Of a stretch of DNA of 64,000 nucleotides, positions 24,274 through 32,071 are shown in pieces (the first letter of the stretch is position 1; the number at the start of each line of letters is the position of its first letter). The stretch is from NCBI RefSeq assembly GCF_900102425.1, contig NZ_FNBT01000011.1:1-64000 (forward strand), given 5' to 3'. The position numbers were made by a program, and so were the translations under genes. The notes below the pieces were generated by a model, which did no database searches, was not told the DNA's origin, and was given only the letters and a program-made list of their open reading frames with translations. The DNA comes from Blastococcus aurantiacus. GTDB lineage: Bacteria > Actinomycetota > Actinomycetes > Mycobacteriales > Geodermatophilaceae.

Positions 24274-25539
24274 TTGGCGACGCTGCACAACCAGTCCTTC
24301 CGCACTCCAGTCGTCCCCTTCGCAGTCGCTTCCGAACCGGGCCACAGTGACCGACGTTTTCGTGTCTCCCGAATGGGATCGGCGCTCACGCGCCGGCGGC
24401 GCACCGGCGCTGTTGCTGCCATGACAGCGCTTCTGGTTGGTATGGGGACCGCGACTGCCCTTGCTGCCCCGGCCGCTCGGCTGTCGGAGCACGACGTCGT
24501 GACGGCTGAGGTCGAGAGGATCTCAGAAATGGTCTCGGCGGCCGAAGATGACCTCGAGAAGTTCACTGTCGAGGCAGAGGCCGCGGCCGATGCTTCTCGA
24601 GCCGCGAAGGCGGCATTCGCCGACGCCGAGGCGAAGGCAGCCGCCGCCGCTGCCCAGCTGGAGTCGGCCCGCGCGGCGGTCGACCAAGCGCAGGACGATG
24701 CTGCCGCCCTGGGGCGGGAAGCTTTCATGGGTGGTGCCTCCCCGACTGATTCGGCCGCCGCGTTGCTGGACGCTGCGGGCCCCGCCGAGATGCTGGAGCG
24801 GGCCGCGACGCTGGATCTCTTGGGCGAGGATCGCGCGGAGCGGCTGGCGATGCTCCAGTCGATGCGAGGCACGGAGGAACGCGCGGACCGGGAAGCTCGG
24901 GCGGCGGTCGCGGAGCGCGACGCGGCGGTGCGCGCCTCGGTGGAGGCCGAAGCCGCTGCGGAGGTGCAATTGCAGGCGTCCAAGCAGGCGTACGACGCCG
25001 TGGCCGCCCAGAAACTCTCTTTGGACCAACAGCTCCGCGACGCAGAAATCGAGCTCTTGGCAGCACGAGGGGTGGCGAATCCGTCCGCCGTCCGGGATCA
25101 GGAGCAGCGAGCTGAAATAGCGCAGGCACGCGCCGGTACTGCCGCCCTCGTGGCCGGCCGGGTGACGTCCTGCTACGGGAGCCGGTCGGGAGCCATGCAC
25201 AACGGCGTCGACATCGCTGCCCCGATCGGCACGCCCATCTACGCCCCCGCGGCGGGTGTGGTGCTCGACGCCGGACCGGCGAGCGGCTTCGGTCTCGCCG
25301 TCTACGTCCAGCACGCCGACGGCACCATCACCGTGTACGGCCACATCAACCAGTACTTCGTGCAGGCAGGCCAAGCGGTCGCCGCCGGTCAGCAGATCGC
25401 CGAGGTGGGCAACCGGGGCCAGTCCACCGGCCCGCACCTGCACATCGAGACCCATCAAGGTGGGCTGTACCAGAATCGCGCGAACCCTGTGCCCTGGTTG
25501 GGCGCCCGGGGAATCACGCTCGGCGGAAGTTGTGGATGA
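24274..25539 (+). CDS. M23-family peptidoglycan endopeptidase with coiled-coil domain
   Basis: Secreted LytM-type endopeptidase, 421 residues from TTG 24274; ATG 24373, which begins MGSALTRRRRTGAVAAMTAL, is an equally likely start and gives a tidier signal peptide ending LAAPA. A long Ala/Glu/Asp-rich coiled coil (about residues 75-285) precedes the catalytic domain with HNGVDIAAP and GPHLHIET. The architecture resembles EnvC/RipB-like or Rv-type hydrolases needing activation. It is preceded by the c-di-AMP riboswitch and operator site H, giving two layers of control. Confidence 0.9.
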   Translation: MATLHNQSFRTPVVPFAVASEPGHSDRRFRVSRMGSALTRRRRTGAVAAMTALLVGMGTATALAAPAARLSEHDVVTAEVERISEMVSAAEDDLEKFTVEAEAAADASRAAKAAFADAEAKAAAAAAQLESARAAVDQAQDDAAALGREAFMGGASPTDSAAALLDAAGPAEMLERAATLDLLGEDRAERLAMLQSMRGTEERADREARAAVAERDAAVRASVEAEAAAEVQLQASKQAYDAVAAQKLSLDQQLRDAEIELLAARGVANPSAVRDQEQRAEIAQARAGTAALVAGRVTSCYGSRSGAMHNGVDIAAPIGTPIYAPAAGVVLDAGPASGFGLAVYVQHADGTITVYGHINQYFVQAGQAVAAGQQIAEVGNRGQSTGPHLHIETHQGGLYQNRANPVPWLGARGITLGGSCG

Positions 25540-25549
25540 GGGTTCTCCG

Positions 25550-26380
25550 ATGAGTGACAGGCGTGACGCCAAGGGGACGACGACCGCCTCAGGTACACGC
25601 GAGGTCCCGTTCGCTCGGAAGCCGGTGTGGGAGGCGCTGACCGCCGTCCTTCCGTACTGCCCGGTGTGTGACGTCTCCTACGTCTTCTCCGGAGCCACCG
25701 ACGATCGAGCCGGTTCGAGGATGCGCAAGGGAATGCGCTTCGTGTGCGTTCCGGGACGCCTGGATGGTGCGCCACCGCCGCAGGACGCGGTTGCGGGTGT
25801 GGTCGTCGACTGGGTGGCACAGCGGAGCGTCGGGACGCGGCTGGAGGTGGCGTCGGAGACCTGGCGGACAGGTATCGAGCTCGCTGACGCGGGGGAGGGG
25901 TCCACCCGGGTCACCGTGACGGTGACCCACGAGTCGCGCGGGGGCAACGGGCTGGTGCGCGCCCTGCAGCGGAAGGCGCTGCGGCGAACGGTGCAGCAGA
26001 CCGTGGACTCGGAGCTGATGAAGCTGCCGGATCACATCCGTCAGGCGACCAAGGACAGCAGCGGCTCGTCGCCGGTCGAGCGGGGCTCGAGTTCCTTCGA
26101 ACGCGAGGCAACCGGTCGCGTGCTCCACCTGCGGGGCGAGGTGGACGCCCCGACCGTCAGGCGGCTGCAGCTGCCGCGGGTTCTCGAGGAATCCGAGGTG
26201 GTGGCGATCGACGTCCGCGAGCTCGCCTATATCGACTCTTCGGCGTTCGCGCCCTTGCTCCGGTGGGCGCAGCGCACCTCCCGGGCTGGCCGGCGCGCCG
26301 TCATCCGCGGCACGAATCCGGGCTTCGATGAAACTTTGGGGGTCATGGGGCTGACGTCGGCGTTTATCAGGGAGCGCTGA
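25550..26380 (+). CDS. SRPBCC-like domain fused to STAS domain
   Basis: 276 residues starting at ATG 25550, ten bases after the M23 stop. The N-terminal 170 residues look like an SRPBCC (START-like) ligand-binding fold: PVWEALTAVLPYCPVCD at the start and a C-terminal amphipathic helix LQRKALRRTVQQTVDSEL. The C-terminal 95 residues are a STAS domain with VIDVRELAYIDSSAFAPL-like sequence (AIDVRELAYIDSSAFAPLLR), including the Ser phosphorylated in anti-sigma antagonists. The pairing of a small-molecule-binding domain with STAS is uncommon. Function unknown; a regulatory role is inference. Confidence 0.65.
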   Translation: MSDRRDAKGTTTASGTREVPFARKPVWEALTAVLPYCPVCDVSYVFSGATDDRAGSRMRKGMRFVCVPGRLDGAPPPQDAVAGVVVDWVAQRSVGTRLEVASETWRTGIELADAGEGSTRVTVTVTHESRGGNGLVRALQRKALRRTVQQTVDSELMKLPDHIRQATKDSSGSSPVERGSSSFEREATGRVLHLRGEVDAPTVRRLQLPRVLEESEVVAIDVRELAYIDSSAFAPLLRWAQRTSRAGRRAVIRGTNPGFDETLGVMGLTSAFIRER

Positions 26381-26508
26381 TGCGCCAGCACGTCCGGCCC
26401 CAGGCGCCGAGCATCGCAAGGCGCCACATCGCCGCTGCGCTGCCCGGACGCGATCAACAGTGGTTGACCCGGGAAACCGCAGCGCACGCGACCGCAGGGG
26501 CGTGAACC

Positions 26509-26817
26509 GTGAAGCTCTCGCTGCTGTACTTCGATGGCTGCCCTAACTGGTCGATCCACGACGGGAGACTGCACGAGGCTCTGTTATGGGTCGACCGCGT
26601 AGACGCCGAGATTGACTATGTGGAGGTCGAGAACCTGGAAGCGGCAGAAGCCCTCAGCTTCCGTGGGTCGCCGACTCTGCTCATCGACGGCCGCGATCCC
26701 TTCCTCGAGGAAGAAGCGCCCGTAGGTCTGTCCTGCCGGGTATACCGAACCCCGAGCGGCCTGACGGGAGCTCCGACGGTGGGGCAACTCGTCGAGGTGC
26801 TGGCGAAGGCGCCCTGA
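26509..26817 (+). CDS. small thioredoxin-like protein
   Basis: 102-residue protein with a thioredoxin-like fold: LSLLYFDGCPNW at the start and a cis-Pro-type loop GSPTLLIDGRDPF. It has one Cys in the CPNW motif rather than CxxC, as in thioredoxin-like proteins found in mer and other metal loci. There is no signal peptide, so it is cytoplasmic. Start GTG 26509. Role unknown; mercury or copper thiol handling would fit the neighbours. Confidence 0.75.
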   Translation: MKLSLLYFDGCPNWSIHDGRLHEALLWVDRVDAEIDYVEVENLEAAEALSFRGSPTLLIDGRDPFLEEEAPVGLSCRVYRTPSGLTGAPTVGQLVEVLAKAP

Positions 26818-27116
26818 GAAAGCGGGTCGCCTGACTGCGAGCCGCGCCAACGTGGCCAGGGCTGACGGTTGGCGTGGAGCACGTCTCGTCCGTGATGAGG
26901 CTCGGGGCGGGCCGACCGCCCGTACGCGCGGCGACATCCGGTGGCCGGATAGCGTGACCGAACGGTGGGTTTCGCTGGCATGGACTAATGCGGTCCCCGG
27001 CCTTTGCCCGACTCGGCTCCGCCCTCCAGACGGCGCTCGCGGCGCCGCCAGCCGCAACGCAGTTCTTCCGGGCGCCCAGACGAGTACCAGCCCTGTCGGT
27101 CGGGAAAAGAGACCTC
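26818..27116. other. intergenic segment before the copper storage gene
   Basis: About 300 bases without a convincing gene. An in-frame upstream extension of the copper storage gene exists but it lacks coding character. No dyad of the CTA-N10-TAG type is visible. Confidence 0.5.
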
Positions 27117-27524
27117 ATGACTGTCGCTGCTCAGATGCTGTCGACCTATCCAAGTGATCTCGGCGGGGTGGACCGGGACAAGCTCACTGCCTGTATCGAG
27201 GCGTGCTTCGAGTGCGCTCAGGCGTGCACCGCCTGCGCCGACGCGTGCCTTTCCGAGGACATGGTCGCCGAGCTGACCAAGTGCATTCGCACCAACGCCG
27301 ACTGCGCCGACGTCTGCGACGCCACCGGGCGGGTGCTGTCCCGGCACACCGGTTACGACGCCAGTGTGACGCGCGCGGTGCTGGAGGCCTGCGCGGCGGC
27401 GTGCAAGGCATGTGGCGACGAGTGTGAACAGCACGCGTCGATGCACGAGCACTGCCGGGTCTGCGCCGAGGCGTGCCGCCGCTGCGAGGCCGTCTGCCGG
27501 GACCTCATCGCCTCCCTCGGCTAA
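27117..27524 (+). CDS. Csp-type four-helix copper storage protein (DUF326)
   Basis: Cytosolic Cys-rich four-helix bundle, 135 residues with 18 Cys, many in CxxxC spacing along helices (CIEACFECAQACTACADAC and later CAAACKACGDEC). Csp proteins line the inside of the bundle with thiolates and store many Cu(I) ions. No signal peptide is seen from ATG 27117, so it is of the cytosolic Csp3 kind; the longer frame upstream is not supported. It fits the copper theme of the island and would buffer copper in the cytoplasm. Confidence 0.92.
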   Translation: MTVAAQMLSTYPSDLGGVDRDKLTACIEACFECAQACTACADACLSEDMVAELTKCIRTNADCADVCDATGRVLSRHTGYDASVTRAVLEACAAACKACGDECEQHASMHEHCRVCAEACRRCEAVCRDLIASLG

Positions 27525-27576
27525 AGGCGCCACCCAGCCACCGGCCGTGGTGCTGGCCTGCGGCTGGGCAGGTGGA

Positions 27577-28455
27577 TCAGTACCCGAGCAGCAGGGTGAA
27601 GGCTTGTCCGCCATCGACGGACTGCAACAGGCCATCGTCGGTGACCGCAGCGATCTCCATCGGACCACCGGCGCGGGTGGCGACAGCGACTGCGTGGGGC
27701 GCCGCGCCGACATCGCCGGTCCGGCGCCAGGTGGCTGCGGCGTCGGTGCTGGCCCAAACGTCGCCGTCCGGACTGACCCCGACCGCGGTGGTGCCGTCAT
27801 CGGCCCAGGCGAGGACCTGCAGCAGCGGCGCTGCGTTCACCGGTGTCCAGTTGCCCCCGGCGTCGGTCGAGCGGAGCACACCCTGGGCGGTGGTGGCCAG
27901 CACCGTGCTGCCTTCGGGCGCGGCGGCCAGCGTGTGCGGTTCCGCAGGAATCGTCAGATCCTCCCAGGTTCGGCCGTCGGTGCTGCGGCGAAGCGTGCCG
28001 TCGTAGCCGATCACTCCGCCTCCGGACAGGGCGGTGAGCGCGTGGAAGTCCGACTCGCCGGCCCGCGACAACGGCGTCCAGGTCTGCCCGCCGTCGGTGG
28101 AGGAGATGAGCCCGACCGGGTTGGGCAGGTCGACGCGCAGCCCCGGGTGACCCGACGCCAGGTAGCGATCGGATCCGGTGGCGGTAAAGCCCATCAGGTC
28201 GATGACCGGCCCCAGCTGAGCCGCGGTGCCGTCGTCGCTGACTTCGACGAGCCCTTGGTGCGTGGCCACTAGCAGTGTGTCGTCACCGCGATCGTAGGCG
28301 AGGCCGTGCACATGCCCGGCCGGCAGGCGGTCGGCGTCGGCGGCCGAGGCGGCGTCGGCGGGCGCGGGGGCTGCGTCTGAGCAGCCGGTGAGCGCAGCGG
28401 CCAGGGTGGTTGCGGCCGCGGTGAGGATGTAGCGCTTTGAGCGGGATGTGTGCAT
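27577..28455 (-). CDS. F510_1955-type beta-propeller lipoprotein
   Basis: 292-residue lipoprotein (LTGC, Cys25) with BNR/sialidase-like repeats: SSTDGGQTWTPL, RRSTDGRTWEDL, RSTDAGGNWTPV, ASTDAAATWRRT and QSVDGGQAFTLL. The AGHVHGLAYD start is typical of the F510_1955 family, annotated as glycosyl hydrolase-like but of unknown activity. These proteins often lie beside copper and DUF305 genes, as here. I do not assign an enzymatic function. Confidence 0.85.
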   Translation of the reverse strand: MHTSRSKRYILTAAATTLAAALTGCSDAAPAPADAASAADADRLPAGHVHGLAYDRGDDTLLVATHQGLVEVSDDGTAAQLGPVIDLMGFTATGSDRYLASGHPGLRVDLPNPVGLISSTDGGQTWTPLSRAGESDFHALTALSGGGVIGYDGTLRRSTDGRTWEDLTIPAEPHTLAAAPEGSTVLATTAQGVLRSTDAGGNWTPVNAAPLLQVLAWADDGTTAVGVSPDGDVWASTDAAATWRRTGDVGAAPHAVAVATRAGGPMEIAAVTDDGLLQSVDGGQAFTLLLGY

Positions 28456-28536
28456 GAGTCCTCCGAGATGCGGTGAGGGACGGCTTGGGCAGTTCCGCGG
28501 CGGGGGAGCACTGCGCTCACCCCGCCGCGGAATCGG

Positions 28537-29160
28537 TCAGCCGCCCAGCTCGGTGACCAGCTCCTCCATCTCGGCGATCTCGCCGACCTGGGTATCGCGG
28601 ATGGTCTCAGCCAGCGCCAAGGCATCGCTGTTGCGGCCCTGGTCCAGCTCGGTCTCGGCCATCTCCACGGCGCCGCGGTGGTGCGTGATCATCTGCTGAA
28701 GGAACAGCCGGTCGAATTCCGCGCCGGTGGCGTTCATCAGCGCGGTGATGTCCATGCCACCCATGTCGTCGGACTCCATGCCGCCGTGGTTCATGCCGCC
28801 CATGTCAGCCTCGGCATCCCACTCGGCCAGCCAGCCGTTGAGAATGCCGATCTCAGGCCCCTGCGCTGCTTCGATACGGGAGGCCAGTTCCAACACCAGG
28901 GGGTCGAGCGCGCGCCCGGGGGCCAGCTGAGCCATCTCGATCGCCCCCTCGTGGTGCGGCACCATGCCGCTGGCGAAAGCAATGTCGGCGTCGTTGTGCT
29001 CCACGTCGGCGCTCTCGCTCGCGTTGGCCGAGGGCTGGCTGCTGCTGGCGGAAGTGGACCCTGCGGCGTCGGAGGTGTCCTCGCCACATGCGGCGAGGAC
29101 GAGGGATCCGGCGACCAGGGCGGCGGCAAGGTGGGGTAGACGTGCGGTGGTGCGGGTCAT
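28537..29160 (-). CDS. DUF305 lipoprotein with intact His pairs
   Basis: 207-residue exported DUF305 four-helix protein with lipobox LAAC (Cys25). The two canonical metal-binding patches are intact: GMVPHHEGAIEMA and QMITHHRGAVEMAE. Between them lies a Met/His-rich loop (DMGGMNHGGMESDDMGGMD) like those that bind Cu(I)/Cu(II) in copper-resistance proteins. It follows the DUF6153-like gene and precedes the beta-propeller gene on the same strand, suggesting a copper-handling operon. Confidence 0.92.
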   Translation of the reverse strand: MTRTTARLPHLAAALVAGSLVLAACGEDTSDAAGSTSASSSQPSANASESADVEHNDADIAFASGMVPHHEGAIEMAQLAPGRALDPLVLELASRIEAAQGPEIGILNGWLAEWDAEADMGGMNHGGMESDDMGGMDITALMNATGAEFDRLFLQQMITHHRGAVEMAETELDQGRNSDALALAETIRDTQVGEIAEMEELVTELGG

Positions 29161-29251
29161 GTCAGTGCTGCTCTCTGCTCGAGGGGAATGAAGGCGTGCC
29201 GGACCGCCGCCGGGCCACGAGGTGACAGGGCGGGCGGTGGAGCGGTTCGGC

Positions 29252-29710
29252 CTAGATCCGCAGAACGCAGAGGGCAGAGAGTTCCGGTGGTCGGAGCAGG
29301 GTCACTGACTTGGCGGCACGGGTGAACGCGGGAAGGGCAGCGGTTCGGCTGTGCCGCAGCAGCCGCGGGCCGGCGAGGGCCAACAGCAGGGCTAGGCCGG
29401 CTGCCAGCACAGCGAGGCATAGCGACCACAGGTGCCCGGCGCCGCTGTGCGGCGACGTGTCGCTTCGGCCGTGCGCGGCCGCGCCCGCGACGGCCGCTTG
29501 GTCGGGCGCCGGAATGACTGCGTTGTGCTGTGCGACGGGCATCGCGGCCGCCATGGCGGTGACCGCCGAAGGGGGCTGCTCGCCGTGGGCGGAAATCGCG
29601 GCGGACTGCACCGGCGCGGTGCCGGTGTGGTCGGCGGGGGTGCACTGCAGCCCGTGCATGAACATGACCGCTCCTAGCAACAGCAGTGCTGTCCACAACC
29701 GCGCGCCCAT
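29252..29710 (-). CDS. DUF6153-like membrane protein
   Basis: 152-residue small membrane protein with an N-terminal helix (LWTALLLLGAVMFMHGLQC) and a central helix (LWSLCLAVLAAGLALLLALA), joined by an exported Ala/His-rich linker. This layout, with MHGLQC near the start, fits DUF6153, often found beside DUF305 genes. Start ATG 29710 is chosen for its AGGGGGTGAGC ribosome-binding site rather than an upstream start at 29731. Function unknown. Confidence 0.75.
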   Translation of the reverse strand: MGARLWTALLLLGAVMFMHGLQCTPADHTGTAPVQSAAISAHGEQPPSAVTAMAAAMPVAQHNAVIPAPDQAAVAGAAAHGRSDTSPHSGAGHLWSLCLAVLAAGLALLLALAGPRLLRHSRTAALPAFTRAAKSVTLLRPPELSALCVLRI

Positions 29711-29786
29711 GCTCACCCCCTTGCACTCCACGGTAAGCCGTCTGCGATGTCAGTCGCCGCACTGGCCGCCCCGGGCCGTCGCATCG

Positions 29787-31352
29787 TCAGCGGGACACCG
29801 GCTCCGATTCCGACGCCACGGTTGTGTCGCCCGTGCGCCCGGCACGGCGGCTGACCGAACTGGCGATCAGCATCGACGCGAAGAGGAGGACCGGGAGATC
29901 GCCGGTCCGCGTGTAGAGGGTGAGGGTGGTGTGAAGAGGGACCGTCGCGGTGAGCAACTCAGGGGTGCCGAGCTGTCCCCGCCCCACCACCTTGCCGTCG
30001 GGCAGGATGATCGCGGTGTAGCCGGTGGGTGCGGCCTGCAGGACGGCGCGGTCGGTCTCCCGGGCCCGCATCCGGGCCGCCGCCACTTCGGTGGCCGGCA
30101 CCTCCTCGGTGGTGTACGAGGCGGCGTTGGTCGGCACCAGCAGGACCTGGCCGCCGGCGGTGACGGCTGCCCGGGCGCGGTCGGCGAAGAAGACCTCGTA
30201 GGAGATGACCACACCCAGCGGTCCCGCGGGTGTGCGCAGCAACCCGGGGCCACGGCCAGGGACGGCGTCCCGCGGTACGAGTGCGGTCATGTCGGACACG
30301 CGCTCGAACAGACCGCGGGCCGGGATGTACTCCCCGAACGGGACCCGGTGCGCCTTCTCGTAGCGACCCACGATCCGGCCATCGGGTGACCAGGCCACTG
30401 CGGCGTTGCGAAAGCGAGTGTCTTCGGACTCGGTCACCCCCGCGACGACGGTCGCGCCGGTGCGCCGAGCCAGTGCCGCGACGCCGCCCGCCTCACGCGA
30501 GGTGGCCACCGATCCCGTCACGGCGATGCTGCTCTCCGGCCAGAGCAGCAGATCCAACTCCTGCGGAAGGTCGTCGCTGACAGCGAACAGGCGCTCGGTC
30601 ACTGCCTGTTCATCCGATTGGACGGCGGGGATGCCACGCGGACCGCCGCCTTGCGCCAAGGCCGCTCGCAGCTGGCCGTCCGGCGCGTCATCGGGCGCAG
30701 CCAACACCACACCCATCGTGCTGAGGGCTGCCACGGCGCTGGTGGTCATCAGCTGACGAATCCGTCGGCGGGCCGTGAACAGCCCGGAGATCGCCGCCCC
30801 GGCACCGGTGGCGAGCGCGACGACGAGGAGGGAACCGCCGAGCGGCGCCGCCGCGGCGAACGGTCCGTCCAGCTGCCCCAGCGCAATGCCCGGAATGGGG
30901 AAGCCGCCGAACGGGAACCGAGCGCGCGCGGCCTCCAGCGCCACGAGTGCAGCCGGGACCGTCCACCACCGTGCCGGACGGGGATCGATCAACAGCATCG
31001 CGGCAGCGAACAAGCCGACCTCGAGCACCAAGACGGCGGCGAAGCCCGCCGGGTGGAAGTCGATGAGCCAGGAGAGGGTCGGCCCGAAGAAGCTGAGGCC
31101 GGCGGTCGCGCCCAGGACCAGCCGCTGCCGCCATGACAAACCGACCAGTGCCCAGGTGAGGACGGCGACGCCGATGGGGGCCAGGTACCACGCCGTTCGA
31201 GGCGGCATGCTGACCGCCAGCAGAGCACCTGCGCCCAGTGCGGCGAGGAGGCGGCGCACGCCGGGCAGCCACCGGGCACGCAGACCGAACCGGGACCCTG
31301 GTGTCGACTCCCGTCCGATGGCCGTTGAGGCCCCGTCCTCCACGTGAGTCAT
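29787..31352 (-). CDS. apolipoprotein N-acyltransferase (Lnt)-like protein, Cys nucleophile replaced by Ser
   Basis: 521-residue membrane protein with about six N-terminal helices and a nitrilase-like (CN hydrolase) domain. Lnt transfers an acyl chain to the N-terminal Cys of lipoproteins. Glu273 (LLWPESS), Lys333 (YEKAHRVPFGEY) and Glu341 match the catalytic Glu267, Lys335 and Glu343 of Escherichia coli. The nucleophile position (Cys387 there) is Ser384 here (VVISYEVFF, codon TCC). Either Ser serves as nucleophile, or this protein has another role. It overlaps the TlpA-like gene by four bases, in the resB operon, and many island products are lipoproteins. Confidence 0.85.
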   Translation of the reverse strand: MTHVEDGASTAIGRESTPGSRFGLRARWLPGVRRLLAALGAGALLAVSMPPRTAWYLAPIGVAVLTWALVGLSWRQRLVLGATAGLSFFGPTLSWLIDFHPAGFAAVLVLEVGLFAAAMLLIDPRPARWWTVPAALVALEAARARFPFGGFPIPGIALGQLDGPFAAAAPLGGSLLVVALATGAGAAISGLFTARRRIRQLMTTSAVAALSTMGVVLAAPDDAPDGQLRAALAQGGGPRGIPAVQSDEQAVTERLFAVSDDLPQELDLLLWPESSIAVTGSVATSREAGGVAALARRTGATVVAGVTESEDTRFRNAAVAWSPDGRIVGRYEKAHRVPFGEYIPARGLFERVSDMTALVPRDAVPGRGPGLLRTPAGPLGVVISYEVFFADRARAAVTAGGQVLLVPTNAASYTTEEVPATEVAAARMRARETDRAVLQAAPTGYTAIILPDGKVVGRGQLGTPELLTATVPLHTTLTLYTRTGDLPVLLFASMLIASSVSRRAGRTGDTTVASESEPVSR

Positions 31353-32071
31353 GGCGCACTGGCCCCCGCTGCGGCGCTGGCGACGAGCTGCTCGAGCCGA
31401 GCGGCGGATACCGGCCCGACCTGCCGATCGACGACGCGTCCGTCGGCGGCCACAGCGAGGGTGACCGGCAACCCCGGCACTGCGAGGGCCGTCAGCAGGG
31501 CCTTGTCCTGGTCGATGACGTGCGCGTAGGTCACCTCCAGGCCGCTGAGCAGCGACGCGGCGGCCGAGCGGGTGTCTTGGGTGTTGACTCCCAGATAATC
31601 GACTTCGCCGCCGAAACGCTCGTACGCCGCCTGCAGCAGTGGCATCTCCTCGCGGCAGGGGGCGCACCAGCTCGCCCACAGGTTCACCAGGACCGGTCGG
31701 CCGCCCAAGTCCTCGAGAGCCACGTCCATGTCGCCCGCCAGGCAGGGCAGCCGCAGTGCGGGCACGCCGGCCGCACCGCCGACCGTGGCACCGTCGGCGG
31801 CGAAGGACCCGCAGCCGGCCACGTCGGCGGGGACAGGCACGACACTCGCCTCGGCGTCTGAGGTGTGGCTCGCAGGGCCCAAGGCGCAGCCGGTCACCGC
31901 GATGGCGACGATGACCGACGCGACCGACCGGCGGAGCCGTAGCCGGTGGGCGATCGCCGAGCGGGACCTGATCGCCGTGGCGAGGGGAGACAGGAGCAGG
32001 CCGGGTCGGGACGAGGCACGACCCTCTGGGCGGGGCCAGAGCCGGGGGAGCGTGCCCGCGACACGTCTCAC
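31349..32071 (-). CDS. TlpA-like thioredoxin lipoprotein
   Basis: 240-residue membrane-tethered thiol reductase. Lipobox VTGC (Cys62) follows an unusually long N-terminus, so the true start may be downstream. Active site WCAPC at Cys136 and Cys139, with cis-Pro in VPGLPVTLAV. Extra Cys at about 87 and 110 may form a structural disulfide. It is coupled by four-base overlaps to resB before and lnt after it. Together with ResB it probably keeps the apocytochrome CXXCH motif reduced for heme attachment. Confidence 0.92.
   Translation of the reverse strand: MRRVAGTLPRLWPRPEGRASSRPGLLLSPLATAIRSRSAIAHRLRLRRSVASVIVAIAVTGCALGPASHTSDAEASVVPVPADVAGCGSFAADGATVGGAAGVPALRLPCLAGDMDVALEDLGGRPVLVNLWASWCAPCREEMPLLQAAYERFGGEVDYLGVNTQDTRSAAASLLSGLEVTYAHVIDQDKALLTALAVPGLPVTLAVAADGRVVDRQVGPVSAARLEQLVASAAAGASAP

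Noticed and set aside
26988-27116. N-terminal extension of the copper storage protein, possibly a signal peptide
   Set aside because: The extension (RSPAFARLGSALQTALAAPP and on) is not followed by a proper hydrophobic core plus cleavage site, and codon use is unlike the gene; ATG 27117 fits cytosolic Csp proteins.
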